Positions 8,708-17,746 of a DNA stretch of 64,000 bases are shown piece by piece (the stretch's first letter is position 1; every line of letters starts with the position of its first letter). A model generated the notes under the pieces. It had not been told where the DNA came from. It saw only the letters and a list, made by a program, of their open reading frames with translations, and did no database searches. The stretch lies in assembly GCF_003417065.2 (NCBI RefSeq), contig NZ_QVLT01000002.1, positions 158,505 through 222,504 of the forward strand, written 5' to 3'. The DNA is from Hymenobacter lapidiphilus (GTDB lineage: Bacteria; Bacteroidota; Bacteroidia; Cytophagales; Hymenobacteraceae). A program made the translations under genes and the position numbers.

Positions 8708-9223
8708 ATGAAAAAGTTGTTTTTCGCGGCCGCTGCGGCCGTTGCCTTCCTGAGTGCGCCCCTGGCCCAGGCCCAAACCACAACCACTTATCCCATAGAA
8801 AGCACGAGCATGGCGCCCGCCACCGATGGCTGGGACTGGCCTGCCCCGACTCCTACTGCTGCTGCGGCAGGTGCTGCTGCCCCCGCCGCCAATGATGCTG
8901 ATGCTGCTATGATGCGCTCCTTGGGCGTACAGGTAGCCCCGGGCATGAGATCCTCGCCCTACCGCGGCACCAGCACCGACTACAACGGTCGCCCGGTGGC
9001 CCGTCGCAAATCGTTCCGGCCGCGCTCGGTACGCACCACTTCCGCCGATCCGCTGATGGCTTCCTCGGGTGTGATGCTGGCTCCGGGCATGAACACGGCC
9101 CCGCATCGGGCCGCCAGCACCGACTACCACGGCCGCCCGCTGCAACAGCCGCAGCCTGCCCCTACTACCCTAGCCACCACTGCCCCGGCCACCGACGCCA
9201 CGATGGTTGCCGACGGCTGGTAA
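8708..9223 (+). CDS. Secreted protein with two APGM...TDYxGRP repeats
   Basis: A 171-residue exported protein of unknown function. The signal peptide is MKKLFFAAAAAVAFL...AQA, cleaved about residue 20. The mature part is Ala/Pro/Thr-rich and holds two copies of VxxAPGMxxxPxRxxSTDYxGRP, near residues 76-98 and 118-140. DGW occurs near residue 41 and again at the C-terminus (ADGW). The next gene carries one copy of the same repeat, so the two are paralogues. No known domain recognised. Start is the ATG beginning the signal peptide. Confidence 0.7.
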   Translation: MKKLFFAAAAAVAFLSAPLAQAQTTTTYPIESTSMAPATDGWDWPAPTPTAAAAGAAAPAANDADAAMMRSLGVQVAPGMRSSPYRGTSTDYNGRPVARRKSFRPRSVRTTSADPLMASSGVMLAPGMNTAPHRAASTDYHGRPLQQPQPAPTTLATTAPATDATMVADGW

Positions 9224-9444
9224 ACAGCCGCGCTTTCGGCAGCAAAATCAGCTTCCCAGTAGCCGTAATGGCCGAACCAGCTATTTGCGACAAAGAAAAG
9301 TGGAACGATAAACGGGGCTCCTCCGTTAGGCAACATCCGGACAACGTGCGCGTTATCCGTAAATCTGACCACCGGATTCGGTAGCTGTTACTGTTTTGGC
9401 CGCTGAAATGTGAGTAGAGTATTTCGGACCCGCGCAAGGCACTG

Positions 9445-9452
9445 TATCTTTG
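9445..9452 (+). promoter_or_regulatory. -7 promoter element TATCTTTG
   Basis: Exact consensus match 28 nt upstream of ATG 9481. The 257-bp gap after the preceding gene suggests an independent transcript. Confidence 0.6.
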
Positions 9453-9480
9453 CGCTAACAACCTGTTTAGTATCTGTTTC

Positions 9481-10128
9481 ATGACGAATCGTCAATTAGT
9501 TCCGCTGTTGCTGCTCGGCGGCATATTTTTGGCCGCACCGGCCGTAGCGCAAAAAAAATCGTCGGGTGGCTGGGGTGATGCCGGCGACGGCTGGGGCACT
9601 CCGGCTCCGAAGAAAGCCGCTGCTAAAGCTGCGCCGGCCAAAACGACGAAGGCTGCTCCGGCTATGGCCACGCCTGCTGCTCCTGCTCCTACTGAGGCAG
9701 CCGCCTCGGCCGGCAGCGAGTGGGGTGGCGCTGCTGGTGCCGCCGGTACTGCCGCTGCCGGACCCGTGTACGAAGAGCAGCCCATTGGGGCCAGCATTGC
9801 CCCGGGCTTCACGGCTGCTCCCTCGCGCCGTGTAACAACCGATTACCGGGGCCGCCCGCTGGCGCCTTATGTGCGCCGTTCGGTGCGCTCGGCCGAAATT
9901 GCGCCGCCCGTTATGGCTGCCCCCGCGCCTATTCTGGTGCCCGAGCCCGAGCCAATAGCTGCCGCCCCGGCGCCCATGCCTACCGCCAAGCCCGCTGCGG
10001 GCCAGGCTGCCTCGGCAGCCGGCACGAAAAACGGTGGTGCCGCTGCCACTAAAAAGGCCGCTCCTGCCAAAAAAGCGCCCGCCAAAAAAGCCGACGACGG
10101 TTGGGGCGGCGGTGGTAGCGGCTGGTAA
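9481..10128 (+). CDS. Secreted Ala/Lys-rich protein with one APG...TDYxGRP repeat
   Basis: A 215-residue exported protein. A signal peptide ending AVAQ (about residue 23) is followed by GGWGDAGDGWG, a low-complexity Ala/Pro/Lys region, one copy of the paralogue repeat (IAPGFTAAPSRRVTTDYRGRP near 106-126), another Ala/Pro region and a Lys-rich tail ending DDGWGGGGSGW. The KKAAPAKKAPAKK tail resembles histone-like low-complexity tails but sits on an exported protein. Tryptophan-glycine motifs flank the protein at both ends. Function unknown; paralogous to the gene before it. Confidence 0.7.
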   Translation: MTNRQLVPLLLLGGIFLAAPAVAQKKSSGGWGDAGDGWGTPAPKKAAAKAAPAKTTKAAPAMATPAAPAPTEAAASAGSEWGGAAGAAGTAAAGPVYEEQPIGASIAPGFTAAPSRRVTTDYRGRPLAPYVRRSVRSAEIAPPVMAAPAPILVPEPEPIAAAPAPMPTAKPAAGQAASAAGTKNGGAAATKKAAPAKKAPAKKADDGWGGGGSGW

Positions 10129-10165
10129 CACCCGCCAACTTAGCTTTTAGTGCCGTTTCGGCCAA

Positions 10166-10220
10166 GCCAACCACATAAAAACGCTCGGCAGCTGCCGAGC
10201 GGGCTTTTTATGTGGTTGGC
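10166..10220. terminator. Long bidirectional terminator
   Basis: Outer arms GCCAACCACATAAAAA and TTTTTATGTGGTTGGC enclose an inner GCTCGGC/GCCGAGC hairpin. It lies between convergent genes and ends in T runs in both directions. Confidence 0.9.
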
Positions 10221-10237
10221 TTTTGCTACTTCCGAAT

Positions 10238-11518
10238 CTAGCCCTTCTCTCCGGCCACCTCTACCAGCACTGGCTCGGCAATGGGCGTAGCGCGGTAGTA
10301 AAGAGTGCTGCAGTTCTCGGGGCGCAGTACCTCGCGGGCGGCGGCCTGAACCTGAGCGGGCGTTACCGCCTGAATTTTCGCGCTTTCCTCGTTTACCAGG
10401 TTGGCATCGCCCAGCAGCTTGCTGAAAGCCAGGCTCATGGCCCGGTTCAGTAGCTCGATTTCGCCGAATACGATGCTTACTTCGGCCTGGTTTTTTACTT
10501 TTTCCAGTTCCTCGGTGGGTACTTCGGTAATTAGCAACTCGGCCACTGCAGCTTCCAGGGCCATATCGGCCTGCTCCAGTGTGATGTCGGCATTGAGCTT
10601 GCCGCTGATGACGAGCAGGCCCGGTTCCATTGAGCCCATCACGGAGGCGGAAAGCGAGTTGAATAGCTCCTGCTCCTTCACCAGCCGCTGGTACAGCCGG
10701 CTCGACTTGCCCCGGCCCAGCACATCGGATAACAAATCGGCGGGGTAGTAGCCGTTTTCGCCCCGGCCGGGCATGTGGTACACTTTGTAGAGGGCCGACA
10801 GTGGCACTTCGGCCTTTATTTCGAGGAAGCGGGCCTCCTCCTGGCGGGGCTCGGCAGGCAGTTGCCGGTCGTAGCGGGTGCCGCCGGCAATGGGGCCGAA
10901 CCACTTCTCGGCCAGCCGCCGGGCCTCGGCCACGGTTACGTCGCCGGCTACTACCAGAATGGCGTTGGCGGGGGCGTAGTGCTTGGCGAAAAATGCCCGC
11001 ACCTGCTCCATGGTAGCGTCTTCGATGTGGCTGATTTCCTTGCCGATGGTGGCCCACTGGTAGGGATGGTGCTGGTAGGCTAAGGGCCGCAGCTTTAACC
11101 AGACGTCGCCGTAGGGCTGGTTGAGGTAGTTCTGCTTGAACTCCTCGACCACCACCTTACGCTGCACCTCCAGTCCGTTATCCGAAAAAGCCAGGTTCAG
11201 CATCCGGTCCGATTCGAGCCAGAAACCGGTTTCGAGGTTGGCGGCGGGCAGCGTGAGGTAGTAGTTGGTGATGTCGGGCGAGGTGAAGGCGTTGTTCTCG
11301 CCGCCCACCAGCTGCAGGGGCTCGTCGTAGCTGGGGATGTTGACCGAGCCCGAGAACATGAGGTGCTCGAACAGGTGGGCAAAGCCAGTCTGGTCGGGCG
11401 TTTCGTCGCGCGAACCCACGTTGTAGAGCACGTTGAGCACGGCCAGCGGCGTGGTGTGGTCTTCGTGCACAATGCAGCGCAGGCCGTTATCGAGGGTAAA
11501 TTCTTCGAACTGAATCAT
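10238..11518 (-). CDS. M16 family zinc metallopeptidase (processing-peptidase-like)
   Basis: A 426-residue single-unit M16 protein. The inverted zinc motif HLFEH is at residues 48-52 (H48, E51 base, H52), with the downstream glutamate in VVVEEF near 127-132 as third ligand. The C-terminal M16 domain has the usual GRGKSSRLYQRLVKEQ block. No signal peptide is seen, so it is predicted cytosolic. ATG 11518 was chosen because upstream sequence is an intergenic inverted repeat. M16 peptidases often work as pairs, but no second subunit is adjacent. Confidence 0.92.
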   Translation of the reverse strand: MIQFEEFTLDNGLRCIVHEDHTTPLAVLNVLYNVGSRDETPDQTGFAHLFEHLMFSGSVNIPSYDEPLQLVGGENNAFTSPDITNYYLTLPAANLETGFWLESDRMLNLAFSDNGLEVQRKVVVEEFKQNYLNQPYGDVWLKLRPLAYQHHPYQWATIGKEISHIEDATMEQVRAFFAKHYAPANAILVVAGDVTVAEARRLAEKWFGPIAGGTRYDRQLPAEPRQEEARFLEIKAEVPLSALYKVYHMPGRGENGYYPADLLSDVLGRGKSSRLYQRLVKEQELFNSLSASVMGSMEPGLLVISGKLNADITLEQADMALEAAVAELLITEVPTEELEKVKNQAEVSIVFGEIELLNRAMSLAFSKLLGDANLVNEESAKIQAVTPAQVQAAAREVLRPENCSTLYYRATPIAEPVLVEVAGEKG

Positions 11519-11527
11519 AGGGAAAAA

Positions 11528-11617
11528 TGTAGCGCGAAGCTCCAGCTTCGTGGGTCGTTGCTGACGGCCGCGCCATTGGTAATCCAACGAGCTGCGAAGC
11601 TGGAGCTTCGCGCTACA
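11528..11617. repeat. Intergenic inverted repeat, 23-bp perfect arms
   Basis: Arms 11528-11550 and 11595-11617 (core GCGCGAAGCTCCAGCTTCG) are exact reverse complements with a 44-bp spacer. The arms themselves are partly self-palindromic (GAAGCTCCAGCTTC). A different family from the other repeats in the window. It lies upstream of the M16 gene. Confidence 0.85.
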
Positions 11618-11698
11618 ATCGTTCAACAACTCACAAGGTAAGGCCTTGTTTGTGCTACAAACCGGCCGCCCGAAACAGAAGTTTCGGGCGCGCCGCGG

Positions 11699-14347
11699 CT
11701 ACAGCGTGGCCCGCACGCCCAGCAGCATGGTGCGGGCAATAGGATAGGTGCTGGCATCGATGCCGGCCTGGCGGTTGTCGGAGCCGGCCGAGCTGACGTT
11801 GGGGTCGAAGCCCCGGTAGCCGCTCAGCACCAACAGGTTCTGGCCGCCCAGCCATAAGCTGACGTTTCGGGCCTCCCGCTCCCACACTTTGTAGCTTAGG
11901 CTGAGGGCCGAGAGGCGCACGTGGTTGCCCGACTGCAGGGTGTAGCTGCTAGAAAAAGGCAGTTCGTAGCCCGCGCCCGGCGTACTGCCGTGGGGGTTGG
12001 TCGGAGTCCAGCGGTCCAGCACCCGGGTAGAGGCATTAGCGGGGAAGAAAGACGGGCTGTCGAGGTACTGTAAAGCAGTATTCAGCACTTGGTAACCGAA
12101 CATACCGTCGGCCTGCAGCTGCAGCTCGCAGCGGCCCAGCGTGAGCTGCTGCCGGAAGCTAAGTAGCTGCTTGGGCAGGCCGCTGCCCAGCGGTACATTA
12201 TCGACATAATTTACCTGCCCGTCGCCATTCGTGTCGGTCAGTAGGGGGCGGCCATTGGCGGGGTCTACGCCCAGGTAGCGCGGCCCGAAAAACGTGCTCA
12301 GCGGCTGGCCATCGCGCAGCTGCTGGTACGACGTGCCCAGCAGCAGCGGCCGCTCCGATGTAAAGCGGTTGCGGTTGAACGCCGCCGCCAGCACGCTGTT
12401 GCCCCGTAGCTGGCCCGCCTGCCAGTTGCTGCCAAGCGTCAGCTCCAACCCTGCGTTGCGGACGCGGCCGAATTCGTCGCCGGCCGGGCCGAACAGTACC
12501 AGCTGCTGACGGGTGTTGCGGGAGTAGGCCTGGAGCGTGGCCGTGAGCTTGTCGTTGAAAAAACCACCCTCTAGACCTGTATCGAACTGCTGGGTGCGGT
12601 CGGGCAAAAAGGCTGGTACGCGTTGCGTCAGGTTGCCGCCCGTAGGTAGTGACAACTCGATGTAGTTGCGGCCCGCCATCCCCATGCCCGACGTGCGGCC
12701 CCAGCCGGCCCAGGCCTTCAGCCGGGTATCGTTCAAGTTCCAGAAGCTTTCTTCTGAAGCATGCCACACCAGTTGCGCCCCCGGCAGCCATTGCTGCTCA
12801 TCGACCGTTGTAAACGTGCTGCCGGCGTCGCGGCGCAGCGTGCCGCGCAGCTGGTAGCGGCCGGCGAAGGTGTAGTCGGCGGTTAATTGCAGGGCCTGAA
12901 ATGTACCGGTGGTTTCGAAGGTGGCTTTCGATGAAGTAGAAGGAGAACCATTGAAATAGGCGACTTCTTCGAACTTCCCGGTTTCGCTTCGCTGCTGTAA
13001 CTGGCCTTCTAGGCTGGCCGTTACCACGTGCTGCTCGGCCCCGAAGCTGCCGGCGTAGCGCACGGCCGGGTTCAGCACCCACTGACGATACGTATTGGTG
13101 AGGTTAGCATTTTTAGTGTAGACAGTCTGGCTGAAAAGTGTCCGGTAAGCTTGGCTTTGGAGAATGGCTTGCTCGAAGCCGCCGCGCAGGTGCAGCGTAA
13201 AGCCTGCCGGCAGGGTGTAGCGGGCCTCGGCTTGGCCCAGCAACCGGCTCTGCTCAGGCGTCTGGTAGTTATCGTTCAGTTCCCGCATCGGGTTGTTGAT
13301 GAATTCTGAGGCGGGCGGGGTGTCCGGCGAATTGGTGGGCAACGCCAGCAGCGCCGCCTCAAACGGGTAGCGCGAAAGCCGCTGCTCGCTCTGGCTGAAG
13401 CCGCCGGTAACTGCCAGCTGCAGCCGCTCGCCAACGCGCTGGTCGAGGGCGGCCCGTAAGGCGTAGCGGCGCAGGCGCGAGTTGATCACCACACCCTGCT
13501 GGCCTAGGTAATCGGCCCCCACGTAGTAGCGGGTAGCGGCCGTGCCGCCGCGCAGGCCCACGTAGTGCTCCTGCACGGCGGCCGTGCGTAGTACCTCACT
13601 TTGCCAGTCGGTGCCCCGGCCCAGGGCAGCCAACTCGGCCGCCGAAAACGCGGGCGGTCTTCCATAAGTGGCCAGCATATCGTTGCGCAGCTCGGCGTAC
13701 TGGCGGGCATCAAGCAGCTCGTAGCGGCGGCCCACGCGCTGCACGCCGCCGTAACCTTGGTAGCTCAGGCGCGGCTTGTCCACTTGGCCCCGGCGGGTGG
13801 TAATACGGATGACGCCATTAAGGCCCTGCGAGCCATATTGGGCAGTTTCGTAGGCCCCTTTCAGCACCTCCACGCTTTCAATGTCCTGCGTAGGAATGCT
13901 GAGTAGCGGATTCTGGTCCAGCTCCCGCGTTTCGGCCGGTTCAAATCCAAAACCTGAATTACCAATTTGGGGCTGCCGAAACGTGTGCTGAAACACCGGC
14001 ACGCCATCGACCACATATAGCGGCTGCGCGTTGCCCGATAGGCTCGCCGCGCCCCGAATCCGGACTGCCACCTGGGCCCCCGGCGCCCCCGAGTAGGGCG
14101 TGGCCTGCACTCCGGCCACCTGCCGGAGCTGCTCCTGGAGGGGGAGGAGGGAGGAGGGTGAATTTGAACGGAGAATGACGACCATCGAGGGGCAGGAAGT
14201 CATAAATCCCATACCAGGAATTCTGCCTAACGAATCCGCCACCGGCACCTGCACGGCCACCGGGCGTGGGCGGAGGGTATCGGGCTGCTGGGCCAGGGCG
14301 GTAATTGGGAGCGAGAAAAGGAGACCGAAGGGTAGGAGTCGAATCAT
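11699..14347 (-). CDS. TonB-dependent outer-membrane receptor, SusC/RagA-like plug
   Basis: An 882-residue outer-membrane receptor. Signal peptide MIRLLPFGLLFSLPITALAQ, then a plug domain with RIRGAASLSGNAQPLYVVDG and DIESVEVLKG...ITTRRG, then a long beta barrel ending in a hydrophobic strand with terminal L. The carboxypeptidase-regulatory-like N-terminal domain usual in SusC proteins is missing, and there is no SusD partner next to it, so glycan import is not supported. ATG 14347 begins the signal peptide. Substrate unknown. Confidence 0.88.
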   Translation of the reverse strand: MIRLLPFGLLFSLPITALAQQPDTLRPRPVAVQVPVADSLGRIPGMGFMTSCPSMVVILRSNSPSSLLPLQEQLRQVAGVQATPYSGAPGAQVAVRIRGAASLSGNAQPLYVVDGVPVFQHTFRQPQIGNSGFGFEPAETRELDQNPLLSIPTQDIESVEVLKGAYETAQYGSQGLNGVIRITTRRGQVDKPRLSYQGYGGVQRVGRRYELLDARQYAELRNDMLATYGRPPAFSAAELAALGRGTDWQSEVLRTAAVQEHYVGLRGGTAATRYYVGADYLGQQGVVINSRLRRYALRAALDQRVGERLQLAVTGGFSQSEQRLSRYPFEAALLALPTNSPDTPPASEFINNPMRELNDNYQTPEQSRLLGQAEARYTLPAGFTLHLRGGFEQAILQSQAYRTLFSQTVYTKNANLTNTYRQWVLNPAVRYAGSFGAEQHVVTASLEGQLQQRSETGKFEEVAYFNGSPSTSSKATFETTGTFQALQLTADYTFAGRYQLRGTLRRDAGSTFTTVDEQQWLPGAQLVWHASEESFWNLNDTRLKAWAGWGRTSGMGMAGRNYIELSLPTGGNLTQRVPAFLPDRTQQFDTGLEGGFFNDKLTATLQAYSRNTRQQLVLFGPAGDEFGRVRNAGLELTLGSNWQAGQLRGNSVLAAAFNRNRFTSERPLLLGTSYQQLRDGQPLSTFFGPRYLGVDPANGRPLLTDTNGDGQVNYVDNVPLGSGLPKQLLSFRQQLTLGRCELQLQADGMFGYQVLNTALQYLDSPSFFPANASTRVLDRWTPTNPHGSTPGAGYELPFSSSYTLQSGNHVRLSALSLSYKVWEREARNVSLWLGGQNLLVLSGYRGFDPNVSSAGSDNRQAGIDASTYPIARTMLLGVRATL

Positions 14348-14448
14348 AAAGGAATACCGAGGGGATAAAGGCGACCCTAAAGGTAGATGCGTGGGACGGG
14401 CAGATTTCATAAACCAGCCCTAAATATTTCCCTTCCAACCCAAACCCG

Positions 14449-14456
14449 TACTTTTG
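14449..14456 (+). promoter_or_regulatory. -7 promoter element TACTTTTG
   Basis: Exact TAnnTTTG match 31 nt before the E1 start codon, in the gap after the divergent TonB gene. Confidence 0.6.
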
Positions 14457-14487
14457 GCTTCCCCCACCTGTTACTGGCCTCTTCGCT

Positions 14488-16566
14488 ATGCAATTCGACC
14501 GCAAGGACTACTCCAACGACACTCTGCTGCACCTCTATCATCACCTGCTCAAGCCTCGGATGATTGAGGAGAAAATGCTGATTCTGCTGCGCCAGGGCAA
14601 GGTCAGTAAATGGTTTTCGGGTATCGGGCAGGAGGCTATTTCGGTGGGCAGCACGCTGGCGCTGGAGCCCGACGAGTACATTCTGCCCCTGCACCGCAAC
14701 CTGGGCGTGTTCACGGGCCGCGATGTGCCCATGGGCCGGCTCTTCGGGCAGTGGCAGGGCAAAACCACCGGCTTTACCAAGGGCCGCGACCGAAGCTTCC
14801 ACTTCGGCACCAACGAGCACCACATTGTGGGCATGATTTCGCACCTCGGGCCCCAGCTGGCCGTGGCCGGTGGCATTGCCTTAGCCGATGTGCTCGACGA
14901 GAAGCCCCGCGTAACCGTCACGTACAGCGGCGACGGCGGCGCCTCGGAGGGCGACTTCCACGAGGCCCTGAACGTGGCCGCCGTGTGGCAGCTGCCGGTT
15001 ATCTTCATCATCGAAAACAACGGCTACGGCCTCAGCACGCCTTCCAACGAGCAGTTCCGCTTCCGCTACTTCGTGGATAAAGGACCCGCCTACGGCATGG
15101 AGGCCGTGCAGGTGGATGGCAATAACGTGCTCGAAGTGTACGACACGGTAAAGCGCCTCGCCGAAGACCTGCGCCAGAACCCGCGCCCGGTGCTGCTGGA
15201 GGCCCTCACGTTCCGCATGCGTGGCCACGAGGAGGCCAGCGGCACCAAGTATGTGCCCCAGGAGCTGTTCACGGAGTGGGCCGCTAAAGACCCGGTGGAA
15301 AACTACGAGAAGTGGCTGCTCCAGGAGGGAATCCTCGATGAGGAAGCCCGTATGCGCTACCGCGAAACCATCAAGCGCGAAATCGAGGAAGGCCTCAAAG
15401 AAGCCGACGCCGCCCCCGTACCCACCCCCGACGCCGCCCGCGAGCTGGCCGATATGTACGCTTCGGTAGAGCCTAGTGCATTGAGCTTAGCGCTTAGAGC
15501 CAATGGTTCGGACGTTAAAGACGAGGAGGTTTCAGATAAGGAGGGAGACGAAAACGAGCATCAGAACGAAAACCTAAGCGCTAAGCCCGATGCACTAGGC
15601 TCTAAAACAGAAAAGCGTTACATCGATGCCATTTCTGATGGGTTGCGGCAGAGCATGGAGCGGTATCCGGAGCTGGTGCTGATGGGGCAGGACATTGCTG
15701 AGTACGGGGGCGTGTTCAAAATCACCGACGGCTTTGTGGCGCAGTTCGGCAAGGGGCGGGTGCGCAACACGCCGCTCTGCGAGTCGGCCATTGTGGGCGC
15801 CGGGCTGGGGCTGAGTATCCGGGGTAAAAAGGCCATGGTGGAAATGCAGTTCGCCGATTTCGTGACCTGCGGCTTCAACCAGATCATCAACAACCTGGCG
15901 AAAAGCCACTACCGCTGGGGCCAGAACGCCGATGTGGTGGTGCGCATGCCCACCGGGGCTGGCAGCGCCGCCGGACCCTTCCACAGCCAGAGCAACGAGG
16001 CGTGGTTTACCCACACGCCCGGCCTGAAGGTGGTGTTCCCCAGCAACCCAGTCGATGCCAAGGGCTTGCTCTGCGCCGCGCTGGCCGACCCCAATCCGGT
16101 GCTGTTCTTCGAGCACAAGCTGCTCTACCGCAGCCTCTCGGGCCCGGTGCCCGATGCCTATTATACCACGCCCATTGGCAAGGCCGCGCTGGCCCGCGAA
16201 GGCCACGAGCTGAGCATCGTAACCTACGGTGCCGGCGTACACTGGGCCCTGGCGCTAGCCGAGGAGCTCAACCTCGACTGCGACGTGCTGGACCTGCGCA
16301 CGCTGTTGCCCTGGGATGAGCAGGCCGTGCGCCGCACCGTCGAGAAAACCGGCCGCCTCATCCTGCTGCACGAAGACACGATGATTGGCGGACTGGGCGG
16401 TGAAATAGGGGCCTGGGTGGCCGAAAATTGCTTCCGCAGCCTCGATGCGCCCATTGTGCGGGTGGCCTCGCTCGATACGGCCGTGCCCTTTGCACCCACG
16501 CTGGAGCAGGATTTCCTGCCCCGCCAGCGCCTGCGCGAAGCGGTAGAGAAAATGCGCAGTTATTGA
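14488..16566 (+). CDS. 2-oxoacid dehydrogenase E1, fused alpha and beta subunits
   Basis: Thiamine-diphosphate-dependent E1 of a pyruvate or branched-chain 2-oxoacid dehydrogenase complex. In 692 residues the alpha part (about 1-325) shows GDGGASEGDFHEALN...ENN (ThDP/Mg binding) and RMRGHEEASG. The beta part (about 375-692) shows GQDIAEYGGVFKIT, NTPLCESAIVGAGLGLSIRG and LHEDTMIGGLGGEIGA. Such fusions are common in Bacteroidota. The linker, residues about 327-373, is highly charged and is encoded by an inverted repeat of the GTGCTTAG family. E2 and E3 are not adjacent, so the exact substrate is open. Confidence 0.93.
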   Translation: MQFDRKDYSNDTLLHLYHHLLKPRMIEEKMLILLRQGKVSKWFSGIGQEAISVGSTLALEPDEYILPLHRNLGVFTGRDVPMGRLFGQWQGKTTGFTKGRDRSFHFGTNEHHIVGMISHLGPQLAVAGGIALADVLDEKPRVTVTYSGDGGASEGDFHEALNVAAVWQLPVIFIIENNGYGLSTPSNEQFRFRYFVDKGPAYGMEAVQVDGNNVLEVYDTVKRLAEDLRQNPRPVLLEALTFRMRGHEEASGTKYVPQELFTEWAAKDPVENYEKWLLQEGILDEEARMRYRETIKREIEEGLKEADAAPVPTPDAARELADMYASVEPSALSLALRANGSDVKDEEVSDKEGDENEHQNENLSAKPDALGSKTEKRYIDAISDGLRQSMERYPELVLMGQDIAEYGGVFKITDGFVAQFGKGRVRNTPLCESAIVGAGLGLSIRGKKAMVEMQFADFVTCGFNQIINNLAKSHYRWGQNADVVVRMPTGAGSAAGPFHSQSNEAWFTHTPGLKVVFPSNPVDAKGLLCAALADPNPVLFFEHKLLYRSLSGPVPDAYYTTPIGKAALAREGHELSIVTYGAGVHWALALAEELNLDCDVLDLRTLLPWDEQAVRRTVEKTGRLILLHEDTMIGGLGGEIGAWVAENCFRSLDAPIVRVASLDTAVPFAPTLEQDFLPRQRLREAVEKMRSY
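15467..15604. repeat. Inverted-repeat element inside the E1 coding sequence
   Basis: Arms 15467-15497 and 15574-15604 are 31 nt and complementary except at two positions. They share the CTTAGCGCTTAG and CCTAGTGCA cores with intergenic elements of this window. The reading frame stays open through the whole element and encodes the linker between the alpha and beta halves of E1. Confidence 0.85.
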
Positions 16567-16578
16567 TTTGTTGACAGC

Positions 16579-16899
16579 ATGAAGCGTATCTGCAACAGCG
16601 GCCGGTGGCTGAGTATGGTAATAGTGGCCGCGCTGCTGCTGGCTACCCCGGCCTGCCAGCGCCATCCTTACCGCATCCCCGACCCCAAAGGCCCGCCCAT
16701 AGCCAAGGTGAAGCGCAACCGCACCCCCGGCAACGAGGCGGCCGACGGGCGGGTGCTGGATGTGGAGCGCGAAGCCGTGAAAATGCCAAAAAACCGCCTC
16801 GATAAGCAGGGACTGGTGAAAAAGCCCAAGCACGACCAGCGGCGGCTGAAGCCCCGCCATGAGCGCCGCCGGTTTCTGGGCATTAGCATGCCCTTCTGA
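16579..16899 (+). CDS. Small basic lipoprotein, unknown function
   Basis: A 106-residue protein starting 12 bp after the E1 stop codon, so probably in the same transcript. A hydrophobic N-terminus ends in LLATPAC near residue 26, a lipobox-like site, followed by a Lys/Arg-rich region with no recognisable domain (RNRTPGNEAADGR, KPKHDQRRLKPRHERRR). Short basic exported proteins of this type are common and poorly conserved in Cytophagales. Confidence 0.6.
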   Translation: MKRICNSGRWLSMVIVAALLLATPACQRHPYRIPDPKGPPIAKVKRNRTPGNEAADGRVLDVEREAVKMPKNRLDKQGLVKKPKHDQRRLKPRHERRRFLGISMPF

Positions 16900-17029
16900 G
16901 TGGCCCTGCCGGCTGCCCGCCCCTACTACATGCCGCCTGGCCATGGTATGGTCCGGAATGCGTAGCTTTCCGTAGCGCTTACCGCCCTGCAGTCTGGATT
17001 ATCTGCTTACTCCTTATCGTCCGAAAACT

Positions 17030-17365
17030 ATGCGTTATCTATTTATTGGCGCCTTGTTGCTGGCTTTGTCGGCCACCGAGGCGCAGGCGCAACTGGAGTC
17101 GAGCAGCCCGGCCAGCCAGCGGACGGCCAGCCGGAAGGCGCTGCGCGATGCCCGCAAAGTAGAGGCGCGCTACAAAGAGTCGCACCTGGCCGTGAGCAAG
17201 AAGGAGCTGCGGATGAAGGCGGCCGGCCGGCTGGCCACGCTGCCGCCCCCGGCCGGGCAGCCCGACTACAAGTTCAGCCGCGACGGCACACCCCGCGTAA
17301 GCGAACCAACAAAGATGCATTTGCGTCTTCGTCGTAAGAAGCCCAACGCGGCTCCGGTACAGTAG
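17030..17365 (+). CDS. Small basic periplasmic protein, unknown function
   Basis: A 111-residue protein with a clear signal peptide (MRYLFIGALLLALSATEAQAQ, cut about residue 20). The mature part is helical and Lys/Arg-rich: RKALRDARKVEARYKESH and a C-terminal LRLRRKKPN. It resembles the preceding small lipoprotein in composition but I see no alignable motif. It ends 36 bp before ytxJ. Function not recognised. Confidence 0.6.
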   Translation: MRYLFIGALLLALSATEAQAQLESSSPASQRTASRKALRDARKVEARYKESHLAVSKKELRMKAAGRLATLPPPAGQPDYKFSRDGTPRVSEPTKMHLRLRRKKPNAAPVQ

Positions 17366-17401
17366 TACCGATTCTTTTCAAGTTTCACTTCCCCACCCTG
17401 T

Positions 17402-17746
17402 ATGACTCCCTGGCAACCCCTCACCCAAGCCGAGCAGCTTTCCGAAATCGTCCGCGAATCGGCCGGGCAGCCGGTTATCGTGTTCAAGCACAGCACCACT
17501 TGCTCCATCAGCGCTATGGCCAAGAGCAAGATTGAGCGACAGTGGGCCGATGCCGGCCTCGAAAATGCCAAACTCTACTACCTCGATCTGCTCAATTACC
17601 GGCCCATTTCGCAGGAGCTGGCTCAGCAGTTTAAGGTGCAGCACGAGTCGCCCCAGCTGTTGCTGATTCAGGATGGCGCATGCACCTACCACGCTTCCCA
17701 CAACGGCATCCGCCTGAGCGACGTGAAGCAGGCGGCGGCAAAGTAA
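17402..17746 (+). CDS. ytxJ: Monothiol bacilliredoxin YtxJ
   Basis: A 114-residue thioredoxin-fold protein. The FKHSTTCSISAMAK segment near residues 29-42 contains the single active cysteine (TCS) of the YtxJ family, which removes bacillithiol from S-bacillithiolated proteins. LQESP-like cis-proline block appears as HESPQLLLIQDG and the C-terminal helix as HNGIRLSDVKQA. Presence implies a bacillithiol-using cell; no bsh genes are in the window. Confidence 0.88.
   Translation: MTPWQPLTQAEQLSEIVRESAGQPVIVFKHSTTCSISAMAKSKIERQWADAGLENAKLYYLDLLNYRPISQELAQQFKVQHESPQLLLIQDGACTYHASHNGIRLSDVKQAAAK

Noticed and set aside
11699..14347. SusC of a polysaccharide utilisation locus
   Set aside because: No SusD, glycoside hydrolase or sugar regulator adjoins it, and the SusC N-terminal domain is missing.
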